Of a stretch of 18,244 nt of DNA, positions 7,653 to 15,495 are shown one piece after another. Under the pieces are notes generated by a model. That model did not search any database. It was not told the DNA's origin and was given only the letters and a program-made list of their open reading frames with translations. Location: positions 1 through 18,244 of the forward strand of contig JACKDU010000022.1 of the NCBI GenBank assembly GCA_020633335.1, read 5' to 3'. The stretch is from Myxococcales bacterium (GTDB lineage Bacteria; Myxococcota_A; Polyangia; Nannocystales; Nannocystaceae). Made by a program: the position numbers and the translations under genes. Positions within the stretch are counted from its first letter, which is position 1. The number at the start of each line of letters is the position of its first letter.

Positions 7653-10502
7653 TCAAAGCCGTCCCGCCCCGCGGAGGGCGGAGACGGCCGCGAGGCGGCG
7701 CTCGTAGCCTGGCCCCGCGCTGCGGTAGTACGCCTCGGCCACGTCGAGGAGCGACGTGGCCCGGACGCGATCGTCCGCGCGGGTCTCCGCGTCATCGGTC
7801 GTGGCGTCCGCGAGGAGGGCGGCCGCGAGGGTCTCGGCTGCCCGCGCGTCGAGGTCGCGATGGAGCGATCGGTCCTGGGCGGCGATGACCGGCGCGAGCA
7901 AGGCGCGCGCCTCCTCGAGGCCGGCGATCGCCTCGTTCGCCCGCCCGAGGGCGACGAGGGCCCGTCCCCGTCCGACCGCCGCGTCGGCGATCGACGCGTC
8001 GATCCACCAGTCGCCGCGGAGCGGAGCGAGGCGCTCCCCGACGCCGCGGAGGATCACCTCGGCGGCCACTCGATCGCCGGCGAGGAGGCGTTCGTAGCCC
8101 GCGGCGAGGTCGCGGAGCGGCTCCAGCATCAGGTCCTCGCCCGGTCGGCCAGGCGCTTCGTAGCAGGCGATCGCCCCGCGCATCGCCGCGATCGCCCCGT
8201 CCGTCTCGCCCAGCAGGTCGAGGTGGTGTCCGCGAGTGAGCTCGCAGACCTCGCATTGCGCGTGGTGATCGGCGTAGCGCGCGCGTAGCGCCTCGCAGAC
8301 CGGTGTGAGAAGATCGAGCGCCGCCGGGCTCGGGGCGTACTCGGCCCGGATCATCGAGATCTGGAGGGTCGTGAGGTGATGGGGACCGACGAGCTCGGCG
8401 AGGGCGCGGGTCGAGGCGGCGAGGAGCTCGTCACGCCGCTGGGGGTCGTCCTCGAGGGCGGCGACCAGCGGGCGGATCCCCCACTCGAGGTCGAGCGGAG
8501 CGACTAGCGGTGACGACTCGGCGAGGGCGAGCGCGCGCTCGGCCGCCTCCTTGGCGCCGACTCGATCGCCAGCGTTGAGGCGGAGATTGGCGACGATGTT
8601 CGCCAGGAGCCCCTCGAGATCCGCGCGGCCCGTGAGGCGCCCGACCAGCGCCGCGGCGAGGCCGCTCTCGGCGAGGGCAGCGGCCGTCCCTCCCTCCGCC
8701 ATCCCTTGGGCGTAGAGGGCCCGGATCTTCGCCTCCGCGGCGAGGTCGTCGCGGCGAGCGGCGATCGCCTCGTTGAGGGCGTCGCGGAGGCGGGCGCTGG
8801 CCCGCTCCCAGGCGTACGCGGCGAGGGCGGCCCGCCCCTCGTGGAGGTCGGCCTCGGCGAGGATCGACGGATCGCCGAGGCCGAGCGCGCGGTCGCGGAT
8901 CGCTGCGATGCCAGCGAGGGCGGCGTCGGTCTGGCCGGCGCTGGCGAGGACGTCGAGCTCGGCGAGCTCGCCGCGGAGTTCGGCGACCTGGGCGGCGGTC
9001 GCCGGGTCGGTCGGGGGCACGTCGACGCCAAGGGCGTCGAGATCCTCGCAGAGCGCGATCGGCGGGAGCTTGGCGACGATCAGGGGCGCCTCTCGGACCG
9101 CGACCCCCTCGCTCGTTCGGAGCACCTCGGTCGACGCGCGGATCGATCGCCGACGGCGCTCAAGGCAGCTCATCTGCCGATCGAGGAGCGCGTCGGAGCG
9201 CTCGCCCCGGAGGTGGGCCTGGCACGCGCCGCGGTGGGCGCTCGCCCAGGCGTCGCCGTAGCGATCGAGGCCGCCGACCACGGTGTCGCGGAGCTCCTCG
9301 CCGAGCGGCTCGGCGGCCAGGGCGTCGCTGACGGCGGCCCGCGGACCCTCCCCCCAGACCTCGGCGAGGAGCTCCGCGCCACCCGAGCAGGGATCGGCCC
9401 GGCCGCCCGAGCTCATGCCGATCCCGATCCCGAGCGCGGCGACAGCCGTGACGAGGCCTGCGAGGCCGAGGACGCGCCGCCGCGTCTTCCCCGGATCCCG
9501 GGCGAGCGCGGCGAGGAGCGCGTCCATCGACGGGAAGCGATCCACGGGCGCTGGCTTGAGCCCGCGGCGGACGATCGCGTCGAGCCACGCCGGGACCCGG
9601 CGAGTCGGTGGCGGCGCGGTGATCTCGCCGTTGACGACCGCGTGGAGGAGCGCCGCCGAGGTCTCGGCCCGGAAGGGGCGCTGGCCGTAGAGGCCTTCGA
9701 AGAGGGCGACCGAGAAGGCGAAGACGTCGCTGAGCGCGGTCGCCTCCTCGCCGCGCCACTGCTCGGGAGCCATATACGCGGGCGTGCCCATGATCGCCCC
9801 CGAGAGGGTCAACCTCTCGTCGAGGAGTGTCGCGCTCGCGCCCGCCGGAGCGCCCGCCTCGCGGTGCTCCCTGGCGAGCCCGAAGTCGACGACGCGCGGG
9901 CGACCGTCGGCGCCGATCAGGACGTTCTCGGGCTTGAAGTCGCGGTGGACGAGCCCCTGCTCGTGGGCCGCCCGGAGCCCCGCGCCGACCTCGAGGAAGA
10001 GGTCGACGACCTCGCGCCAGGGCCGCTCACCGCGGAGCCATGCGCCCAGCGTTTGGCCCGGCACGAGCTCCATGGCGATGAAGACGTTTCCATTGTCGAT
10101 CCCCGCGTCGTGGATCTGGACGACGTTGGGGTGGGAGAGCCGGGCGAGCGCCTGGGCCTCCCGGAGGAGCCGGAGCGGCGACTCGGGGCGGCTCCGATCG
10201 CCGCGGAGGAGCTTGATCGCGATCTTGCGATCGAGCTCGGGATCGTAGGCCTCGGCGACGACCCCCATACCGCCGGCCCCGAGCTCGCGGAGGACCACGA
10301 AGCGGTCGATCTTCGGTGGAAGTGATGAGCGCTCTAGGCCTGCGGCGGGGACCTCGTCGCTGTGGAGCGTCGGGGCGCTGCCGAGGTCACCGACGCTCGA
10401 GTCGGTGGACGGAGCCGCCTGGCCCGCGGCGACGGGGGTGTCGCCGCGGGCTGGTTGACGCGGCCCGAGATCCGCGTCGAGGGTGCCGCTCTCGTCGATC
10501 AT
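7653..10502 (-). CDS. Membrane Ser/Thr protein kinase 2 with TPR-like C-terminal region
   Basis: This 949-residue transmembrane Hanks-type kinase looks catalytically complete. The kinase domain spans about 67-335: glycine loop LGAGGMG (74-80), K97, E115, catalytic loop H186-R187-D188 with K190 and N193, D206-F207-G208, and A245-P246-E247. A basic RRR (341-343) precedes a single hydrophobic segment (about 344-363). The remaining 580 residues are alanine-rich and helical, resembling TPR-type repeats, and would lie outside the cytoplasm. ATG 10502 was chosen because the longer reading frame (from 10610) would overlap the ADYC lipoprotein 2 gene; from 10502 the gap is 35 bases, with a weak GAAG upstream. 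It is a paralogue of kinase 1, and both follow an ADYC gene. Likely substrates include FHA-protein partners, by inference only. Confidence 0.93.
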   Translation of the reverse strand: MIDESGTLDADLGPRQPARGDTPVAAGQAAPSTDSSVGDLGSAPTLHSDEVPAAGLERSSLPPKIDRFVVLRELGAGGMGVVAEAYDPELDRKIAIKLLRGDRSRPESPLRLLREAQALARLSHPNVVQIHDAGIDNGNVFIAMELVPGQTLGAWLRGERPWREVVDLFLEVGAGLRAAHEQGLVHRDFKPENVLIGADGRPRVVDFGLAREHREAGAPAGASATLLDERLTLSGAIMGTPAYMAPEQWRGEEATALSDVFAFSVALFEGLYGQRPFRAETSAALLHAVVNGEITAPPPTRRVPAWLDAIVRRGLKPAPVDRFPSMDALLAALARDPGKTRRRVLGLAGLVTAVAALGIGIGMSSGGRADPCSGGAELLAEVWGEGPRAAVSDALAAEPLGEELRDTVVGGLDRYGDAWASAHRGACQAHLRGERSDALLDRQMSCLERRRRSIRASTEVLRTSEGVAVREAPLIVAKLPPIALCEDLDALGVDVPPTDPATAAQVAELRGELAELDVLASAGQTDAALAGIAAIRDRALGLGDPSILAEADLHEGRAALAAYAWERASARLRDALNEAIAARRDDLAAEAKIRALYAQGMAEGGTAAALAESGLAAALVGRLTGRADLEGLLANIVANLRLNAGDRVGAKEAAERALALAESSPLVAPLDLEWGIRPLVAALEDDPQRRDELLAASTRALAELVGPHHLTTLQISMIRAEYAPSPAALDLLTPVCEALRARYADHHAQCEVCELTRGHHLDLLGETDGAIAAMRGAIACYEAPGRPGEDLMLEPLRDLAAGYERLLAGDRVAAEVILRGVGERLAPLRGDWWIDASIADAAVGRGRALVALGRANEAIAGLEEARALLAPVIAAQDRSLHRDLDARAAETLAAALLADATTDDAETRADDRVRATSLLDVAEAYYRSAGPGYERRLAAVSALRGAGRL

Positions 10503-10537
10503 CGCGCGATCTTCGGCGTTCGGCGGTGCGCTTGAGC

Positions 10538-11497
10538 CTACCAGGGGAGCATCGTCCGCCAGGTCGTGTCGGTGACCCAGTTCGTGGTACACTTGGGGAT
10601 GGCGCCACACTCATCCTCGATGCTCTCGATCGGGAATTGGCGCGGAGTGTTGAGGCAGACGGCGCCGCCTTCGTCCCACTGGGCCTCCATCGACACCTCC
10701 GCGAAGGGGGGCGAGACCGTGCCACTGCGGTCTGACCAGGCGACTGGCACACCTGCGGTGGTGAACGAGGTTCCCGTACCGCAGTAGTCGGCGGTGACCA
10801 TCCGGATCGTGGCGACGCGCTCGTCCTTCGTCGGGGCGCTCGGCGAGTACCTCGAGTAGCCGAGCATCTTCATCTTGAAGGCCGCCTCGCCGACGCAGGC
10901 GAGGGTGAACCAGTCTGTGTCCTCGGTGATCACATGCGTCTTGCCCGGGACGACGATCTCGTGAGGGAGGACGGTTAGCCAGTCGCCGTCTGGGTCGCTA
11001 CTGTCGCAGAGGTGCTGCGGGGCGTTATTGCTGTCGTAGTAGGACATTCGATAGATGTACTCATCGTGGCCGAGGTCGCTCCATGTCGGCAGCGTGTCGA
11101 CATCGACGATCGTCACCTTGACGATGCCAGCCAAGGTCGAGAGCTCGATATCCACGCCCTCGAGGTCCTGGCCGACGAGCTGGTAATTCTGGTTCGACGC
11201 CTTCAGGCTACTGGTGACGGTATCGACCCCGAGCGTCAACGATCCGTAGTAGAGGTCCTTTGCCGCCAAGACCTTGACGCCGTCGATGTTCGGCGCGCCT
11301 GCGAGGCTGAGTTCCCGGACGCGGGAACCGTTGACCTTCGGCGCGTTGCCGATGCACGTCGGGCAGTAGCGGAAGTCAATCTCGCCGGCGCCGTCGGCGA
11401 CGGCCGCCTCGGGCGCGACATCGCAGCCAGCGATGGGGCCGACGCAGAACGCGGCGAAGAGGGCGGCAGCGGTGGTGGTGGTGGAAGGGGTCGTCAT
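10538..11497 (-). CDS. ADYC-motif lipoprotein 2
   Basis: The 319-residue paralogue of ADYC lipoprotein 1 has a signal segment after a Thr-rich start (MTTPSTTTTAAALFAAF) and a probable lipobox I22-A23-G24-C25. The ADYC motif is at A236-D237-Y238-C239. Eight cysteines (45, 48, 164, 201, 239, 281, 297, 303) line up with those of the first copy, including the CxxC pair near the N-terminus. The shared PTWSDL, EAAFKMKMLGY and PVAW blocks confirm homology, although the early domain has diverged. ATG 11497 was chosen because it places the signal peptide at the N-terminus; the reading frame continues upstream to 11572 without adding sensible sequence. GGAAC lies about six bases upstream. Kinase 2 begins 35 bases after the stop, so the pair is probably an operon. 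The molecular role is unknown. Confidence 0.9.
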   Translation of the reverse strand: MTTPSTTTTAAALFAAFCVGPIAGCDVAPEAAVADGAGEIDFRYCPTCIGNAPKVNGSRVRELSLAGAPNIDGVKVLAAKDLYYGSLTLGVDTVTSSLKASNQNYQLVGQDLEGVDIELSTLAGIVKVTIVDVDTLPTWSDLGHDEYIYRMSYYDSNNAPQHLCDSSDPDGDWLTVLPHEIVVPGKTHVITEDTDWFTLACVGEAAFKMKMLGYSRYSPSAPTKDERVATIRMVTADYCGTGTSFTTAGVPVAWSDRSGTVSPPFAEVSMEAQWDEGGAVCLNTPRQFPIESIEDECGAIPKCTTNWVTDTTWRTMLPW

Positions 11498-11568
11498 GTT
11501 CGTGTTCCGTCGAAGCGTTGGATTGTAGCGAAGCGTCGACTCTCGGCGCTCCATGTCTGCTTTCTGAA

Positions 11569-11583
11569 GCACGAGTCGTTCCG
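11569..11583 (-). promoter_or_regulatory. Candidate sigma-54 (-24/-12) promoter for ADYC lipoprotein 2
   Basis: Read on the minus strand the site is CGGAACG-ACTC-GTGC, against the TGGCACG-N4-TTGC consensus. The invariant GG (11582-11581) and GC (11570-11569) are ten bases apart and five of seven upstream-element bases match. It would give a leader of about 60 bases. In GC-rich DNA the GG-N10-GC core is common by chance, so this is only suggestive. Confidence 0.3.
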
Positions 11584-11590
11584 AATCAAA

Positions 11591-11604
11591 ATATCCTTTG
11601 ATAT
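11591..11604. repeat. AT-rich inverted repeat upstream of ADYC lipoprotein 2
   Basis: ATATC-CTTT-GATAT is a perfect five-base inverted repeat within an AT-rich island (about 11584-11618) that stands out in this GC-rich window. It sits directly upstream of the candidate sigma-54 site. On the minus strand TTAAAC and TATTTT 16 bases apart could alternatively serve as a weak sigma-70-type promoter. Confidence 0.35.
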
Positions 11605-11735
11605 CAATAGTTTAATCTTCCATGGCGATAGCGAGCCGGGCGGCGAGAGCGGCCGATCGCCGACCCGGGAGCGGCGAAGGGCGTCCTCTCTGGCCACGAG
11701 CTGCCCTTCGCGCCGCTGCCGTCCGCGAGTCGGCC

Positions 11736-11766
11736 GTCCCCGGGGACAGGGGGGGGCAGGGGGACA
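11736..11766. repeat. GGGGACA palindromic repeat cluster, copy 3
   Basis: The palindrome GTCCCCGGGGAC (11736-11747) continues into GGGGACA (11742-11748). After a G-run, a second GGGGACA follows at 11760-11766. The cluster lies between the ThDP gene stop and the ADYC lipoprotein 2 start, about 240 bases upstream of the latter. Confidence 0.6.
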
Positions 11767-11825
11767 TGCAGAGGGGGCGGACGGAAGGGGCGCGCGCTCG
11801 TGGGCGCGCTCCCAGGCGCACGGGC

Positions 11826-13490
11826 TCACCGTTGAAACCCCTCGAACGCCCTGGCCCGCTCGCCCAGCGGCGGCGCGACCGAGGGATCGACCCGCACCTG
11901 GATCAGCCCCGGACCGGGGAGCGCGCGAGAGAGCGCATCGGCGATCTGCCCGGGTCCGTCGACGACCCAGGTCGGCAGGCCGAGCGCCCGCGACCAGGCG
12001 GCGACGTCGAGGGGGTGGCGGGGGACGACGGCGTCCATGCCCCGCCCCTCGAGCGCCCGCGCGCCGTGCCAGGTGATCCCGTGCATCTGGTTGTCCTCGA
12101 CGATCCAGACCACCTGGGCGCCGACCTCGACGGCGGTGAGGAGCTCCATCCCGTTCATCCCGAGGCAGGCGTCGCCGACGATCGCGATCACCGGCCGGCT
12201 CCCCGCGAACGCAAGCGCGGCGCCGATCGGCGCCGCGGTCCCGTGGCCCATCGACCCGAAGCCGAGGTTGAGGACGAAGCGCTGGCCCGCGCCGATCCGG
12301 AGGTGACGGAGGTTGAAGAGCATGTGGCCGCCGATGTCCGAGAAGATCACGGCCCGGGCCGGGAGCGCCGCCTGGAGCTCCTGACGCCAGCGTGCGGGGT
12401 GGAGGGCCGCGCTCGCCGGCGTCGGCTCGGCCGGATCGGGAGTCCGCGCGGAGGCGCGACGCGGCCGGGGCGTTCGGCTGGAGAGCGCGGCGAGGAGCGC
12501 GGTGAGGACCGCCGACGCGTCGCCGACCACGCCGACATCGACCGGGTAGGCGCGGCCGATCCGCGTCGGGTCGACGTCGATCTGGACGACTCGCCGCCCC
12601 TCGCAGAGCCCGGGGAGGAACCCCGACGTGGTGGTCTCGTTGAGCGTCGCGCCGATCGCCAGGAGGAGGTCGCTCTCCTCGTACGCCGCCCGCCGGGCCG
12701 CCGCCTGGCCGCCGAAGCCGAGGACACCGAGCGAGCGCGGAGCGTCCTCGGGGAAGAGCCCCTTGGCCCGCGGGGTGGTGACGACGTCGGCGTCGAGGCG
12801 CTCGGCGAACTCCGCGAGGAGGTGTCGAGCCCCGATCGCGCCGGAGCCGACGAGGATCAGGGGCTCGTCGGCCTGCTCGAGCGCGGCCGCGGCGAGGTCG
12901 ACGGCGTCGAGGTCGACGCACCGCGGCGCCACCGGAGGGGCGATCGGACCGTCGGCGACCGGCTGGCTCCACAGATCGACCGGCACGTTGAGGTGGATCG
13001 GCGCCGGTCGACCGGCGCGTTGGGCCCTGAGGGCCGCGGCCATGTGGCGGTCGAGGTCCTCGGGCCGGCCGATCATCGACGACCACGCGCTCACCGACGC
13101 GAACATGCCGACGAGGTCGATCCCCTCGCGCGCGCACTCCTGCGAGGTGCCGAGACCGATCGTCCGCCGGGCCGCCTGGCCGGTGAGCGCGATCAGCGGG
13201 ATCCCGTCGGCGTGGGCGCAGGCGACCCCGGTGAGGAGGTTGGTCGCCCCGGGGCCGGCCGTCGCCGCGCAAGCGGCGAGCTCGCCGCTCGCTCGGGCGG
13301 ACCCATCGGCCATGAACGCCGCGCCCTCCTCGTGGCGAGTGACCACGAGCTCGAGCTCGGGGTCGTCACCGAGGGCGACGAAGAGGGGGTGGGCGAGGCC
13401 GCCGGGAATCCCGAAGACCCGGCGGACGCCCGCGGCCTTGAGCCAGGCGAGCATCCGCAGCGCGAAGGTTGTGGTCGGCATCGTGTTCAT
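11826..13490 (-). CDS. ThDP-dependent enzyme of the acetolactate synthase / 2-oxoacid decarboxylase family
   Basis: The 554-residue cytoplasmic enzyme has full family length. The N-terminal pyrimidine-binding domain carries GIPGG (27-31) and the catalytic glutamate E54 in TRHEEGAAFMADG, followed by TAGPGATNLLTGVACAHAD. The middle domain has LILVGSGA and the nucleotide-type strand VVQIDVDP. The C-terminal pyrophosphate-binding domain has a metal motif in which the usual GDG is G439-D440-A441, ending in EDNQ (465-468). The family performs C-C bond cleavage or formation on 2-oxo acids; the substrate cannot be read from these motifs, and the context does not suggest branched-chain amino acid synthesis. 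ATG 13490 overlaps the upstream citrate-synthase-like stop as ATGA, so translation is probably coupled. It is the last gene of a four-gene operon. Confidence 0.9.
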   Translation of the reverse strand: MNTMPTTTFALRMLAWLKAAGVRRVFGIPGGLAHPLFVALGDDPELELVVTRHEEGAAFMADGSARASGELAACAATAGPGATNLLTGVACAHADGIPLIALTGQAARRTIGLGTSQECAREGIDLVGMFASVSAWSSMIGRPEDLDRHMAAALRAQRAGRPAPIHLNVPVDLWSQPVADGPIAPPVAPRCVDLDAVDLAAAALEQADEPLILVGSGAIGARHLLAEFAERLDADVVTTPRAKGLFPEDAPRSLGVLGFGGQAAARRAAYEESDLLLAIGATLNETTTSGFLPGLCEGRRVVQIDVDPTRIGRAYPVDVGVVGDASAVLTALLAALSSRTPRPRRASARTPDPAEPTPASAALHPARWRQELQAALPARAVIFSDIGGHMLFNLRHLRIGAGQRFVLNLGFGSMGHGTAAPIGAALAFAGSRPVIAIVGDACLGMNGMELLTAVEVGAQVVWIVEDNQMHGITWHGARALEGRGMDAVVPRHPLDVAAWSRALGLPTWVVDGPGQIADALSRALPGPGLIQVRVDPSVAPPLGERARAFEGFQR

Positions 13491-14323
13491 CCTTGTGGAG
13501 GTTTGTCGGATGGGAGTGACGCGGCCGCAGCGAGGGCCCGCGGGCTCAGGCGCGGGGCCGGGCCGATGTAGTCGATGGCCGCGTCCGGGAGGCGCCGGAG
13601 GAGGGCCGCGGGTTCCCGGGCCGCCTCGACCGCGTTCGCCTGCAGGGCGATCTGGGCGGTGCTCCAGGCCATCGCGCCGATCGTCTCCGCGGCGAAGCCG
13701 AGATCGAGGGCGAGGGCCGCGAAGACAAGCTGGAGGTTGGCCTCGAGCCCGCGACGGGCGCGGCTGACCCGGGCGATCCGCTCGTAGAGCCGGAAGAAGG
13801 GCCGCTCGTCGGCGCCCCGCGCCCGGACCCGGGCGGTGATGCCGACGACGCGCTCGTCCTCGGCCCGGGCCGGGACGCCGAAGCCGGGCGGGCGACGCTC
13901 GGGCCAGGCGACGGCGAGGTGGGCGGCGAGGGCCACGTCATCGAGCGTCGCGGCTAGCGGGCGGACCTCGACGAGGCGGCGAGCGACGGTCACGCAGCTC
14001 TCCATCCCCATCAGCGCTCGCTCGAGGGCCAGGTTCCCGGCGGCGATCGCCGCGAACATTGACCCGTAGGCTCCGGCGATCCGTGCCGCCTTGAGCGGCC
14101 AGATCCGGGGGTCGGCGACCGTCACCGCGACCGCGAGATCTTCGAGGAGGGCCCGCTCCTCGCCGACGAGGAGCGGCCCGCCGACCGCCAGCGCGGCCAT
14201 CGACGCCATCGAGTGCGCGCCTACGAGTTCGCCGTTTAGCGCGTAGCCGCGGAAGCGGTTGTCGCCGTGCTCAGCTCGCGCAATGCATGTCTTTATGGTC
14301 ATGTTATTTGGGGCATGTATCAT
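13487..14323 (-). CDS. Citrate-synthase-like protein B (probably lacks catalytic histidines)
   Basis: The 278-residue protein is shorter than citrate synthases (about 370-430). RGYALNGEL near residue 25, an alanine-rich helical middle (AAIAAGNLALE), PPGFGVPARAEDER (145-157), a long LEANLQLVFAALALDLGF helix and the closing DYIGP fit the citrate synthase/citryl-CoA lyase superfamily. By my motif alignment, two catalytic positions are altered: GFG is followed by Val150 where the family has His, and DPRIWP (71-76) replaces the usual Asp-His segment. The protein may therefore be a non-catalytic partner of the adjacent citrate-synthase-like protein A. ATG 14323 has GAGGA upstream and overlaps gene A by 20 bases; ATG 14302, one base after A's stop, is the alternative. 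Its stop overlaps the ThDP gene start as ATGA. The superfamily call is from motif memory, not a search. Confidence 0.65.
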   Translation of the reverse strand: MIHAPNNMTIKTCIARAEHGDNRFRGYALNGELVGAHSMASMAALAVGGPLLVGEERALLEDLAVAVTVADPRIWPLKAARIAGAYGSMFAAIAAGNLALERALMGMESCVTVARRLVEVRPLAATLDDVALAAHLAVAWPERRPPGFGVPARAEDERVVGITARVRARGADERPFFRLYERIARVSRARRGLEANLQLVFAALALDLGFAAETIGAMAWSTAQIALQANAVEAAREPAALLRRLPDAAIDYIGPAPRLSPRALAAAASLPSDKPPQG

Positions 14324-15020
14324 CGGGATCCTCGTAGACGAAGCGGGGGAGGTCCATCGGATAGGTCGAGAGCCGCCCGGCCGGCGCCGCGAAGCCCTCG
14401 GCGAGGGCGCAGGGGAGGCGGGCCCAGCCCCAGAGGGTGACCAGGTGCGTCGGCTGGTCGAAGCCCAGCTCGACGAGCGTCGCCAGGCAGGCGCCGACGA
14501 GCCCGGGGCGCTCGGCGAAGACCGGCCCGCGGTGGTCGAGCGCGGCGAGGCACGCGGCGAGGCGGGCGACCGCGGCCGCCTCCTCGGGTCGCCGGAACGC
14601 CTCGGGGAACTCGGCGATCTGACCGCGGGCCCAGCCGATCAGGTCGGCGTGGGCCTCGACGACCCAGAGCCCCTCCTGCGCGAGCGTGAGGCCGGCGATC
14701 CCAACCACTGCGGCGGCGCTGCTCCGGCAGTGCTGGGCGAGGGCCGCTGCGTGGGCCGGCGCCTCGGCGACCGTCACCGGCGCGAGGAAGAGGAGCACGC
14801 GCTCGAGGAGCGCAGCCTCGCGCGGGCTCGCCGGGAGCTCGCCGAGGAGCGCGAGCCAGACCACCTCGACCAGGCTGTAGTGTTTGGCGAGGTCGCGCTG
14901 GACGTCGTAGCCCCGCAGCCGCGGCGACCCACCGAGGCTCAGCGCCCGCGCGGCGAGGCGATCCGGCCACGGGCCAGCCTCGACTGGCCCGTCGCCCCGG
15001 GGCCTGGTGGCGTCGCTCAC
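14304..15020 (-). CDS. Citrate-synthase-like protein A (compact)
   Basis: The 238-residue cytoplasmic protein has its best citrate-synthase-superfamily match at the N-terminus: LRGYDVQRDLAKHYSLVEVVWLALLGELPA (35-64) corresponds to the family's RGY...GELP segment, followed by a PVTVAEAPAHAA stretch where citryl-CoA lyases have DHGxTPP. Near the C-terminus, LVGACLATLVELGF and LWGWARLPCALAEGF resemble the family's final helices. The GPxHGG and GFGHP catalytic segments are not recognisable, so activity is doubtful unless it pairs with protein B. The start is GTG 15020, overlapping the lipoprotein stop as GTGA; the frame upstream of it is only antisense-like shadow of the lipoprotein gene. It is overlapped by gene B at its 3' end. 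A tandem duplication followed by divergence, giving a heteromer, is my inference. Confidence 0.65.
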   Translation of the reverse strand: MSDATRPRGDGPVEAGPWPDRLAARALSLGGSPRLRGYDVQRDLAKHYSLVEVVWLALLGELPASPREAALLERVLLFLAPVTVAEAPAHAAALAQHCRSSAAAVVGIAGLTLAQEGLWVVEAHADLIGWARGQIAEFPEAFRRPEEAAAVARLAACLAALDHRGPVFAERPGLVGACLATLVELGFDQPTHLVTLWGWARLPCALAEGFAAPAGRLSTYPMDLPRFVYEDPDDTCPK

Positions 15021-15424
15021 CAGGGCAGCTCCTCGGGCGCGCCGCACTCGCCGAGCTGGACGCAATCGATCACCTCGACGTCCTCGCCGGTCATGGTGAC
15101 CTCGCCGTTGATGCACTCGTAGGAGATCGCGTTGGCCTGGAGGCAGCTGTAGCGGACGCCCCCCTGGCAGACCGAGACGCTGATCGCGGCGAGGTTGACG
15201 GTGAAGGTGATCCCCTCGATGCACTCGAATTGCTCGACCATCCCGCCGACGAAGCGGTCCGACGTCACTGGATCGAAGACTTCGAAGTCAGCGTTGACCA
15301 GCGGCTCGAGCGCGCGGTTGGTGACCGCGTCGGCGGCCGGGGCCGGCGGGGCCTGGTCGCAGGCGGCGAGGTTGAGGGTGAGGCCGAGGCCGAGGGTGAG
15401 GGCGATCGCGGTGGTGTGTTGCAT
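15017..15424 (-). CDS. Small cysteine-rich lipoprotein
   Basis: The 135-residue predicted lipoprotein has signal segment MQHTTAIALTLGLGLTLNLA and lipobox L19-A20-A21-C22. The mature part has a short Pro/Ala linker and then six cysteines (68, 86, 94, 104, 121, 127) that could form three disulfides; no known family is recognised. It ends in LPW, as does ADYC lipoprotein 2. ATG 15424 was chosen because it opens the signal peptide, with GAAGAC a few bases upstream; the longer frame from 15655 would cover the promoter region and overlap FHA-EBP 2. Its stop overlaps the next gene as GTGA. It is therefore the first gene of an operon whose other members are cytoplasmic enzyme-like proteins, an unusual combination. 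The gene is divergent from FHA-EBP 2. Confidence 0.82.
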   Translation of the reverse strand: MQHTTAIALTLGLGLTLNLAACDQAPPAPAADAVTNRALEPLVNADFEVFDPVTSDRFVGGMVEQFECIEGITFTVNLAAISVSVCQGGVRYSCLQANAISYECINGEVTMTGEDVEVIDCVQLGECGAPEELPW

Positions 15425-15495
15425 GGCGTCTTCGAATTGGGGTGTCTCGTTGGGCCGCGCGGCCGGGTTGGCCGTTGTGCGGATGCAGCCCCGTA

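Larger units (their letters stand above)
11498..11825. promoter_or_regulatory. 328-base spacer upstream of ADYC lipoprotein 2
   Basis: I see no gene here; open frames are extensions or shadows of the neighbours. The spacer contains, from the ADYC 2 side, a GG-N10-GC sigma-54-like site, the most AT-rich stretch of the window (about 11584-11618) and the GGGGACA palindrome cluster. It ends in a GC-rich stretch with a six-base GCGCGC stem (11792-11797 with 11804-11809) just after the ThDP gene stop, which may be a weak terminator. Confidence 0.6.

Noticed and set aside
8706..10325. 539-residue open frame on the plus strand
   Set aside because: It is antisense to kinase 2, whose motifs are complete on the other strand. 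The similar plus-strand frame at 23-1132 is the antisense of kinase 1 and ADYC 1 for the same reason.
11494..13272. 592-residue minus-strand frame overlapping the ThDP gene
   Set aside because: It is an Arg/Pro-rich alternate-frame shadow of the ThDP gene, which has all family motifs in its own frame.
11622..13571. 649-residue open frame on the plus strand
   Set aside because: It is antisense to the ThDP gene, rich in Arg/Gly/Asp, with no recognisable domain; long antisense frames are expected in very GC-rich DNA.
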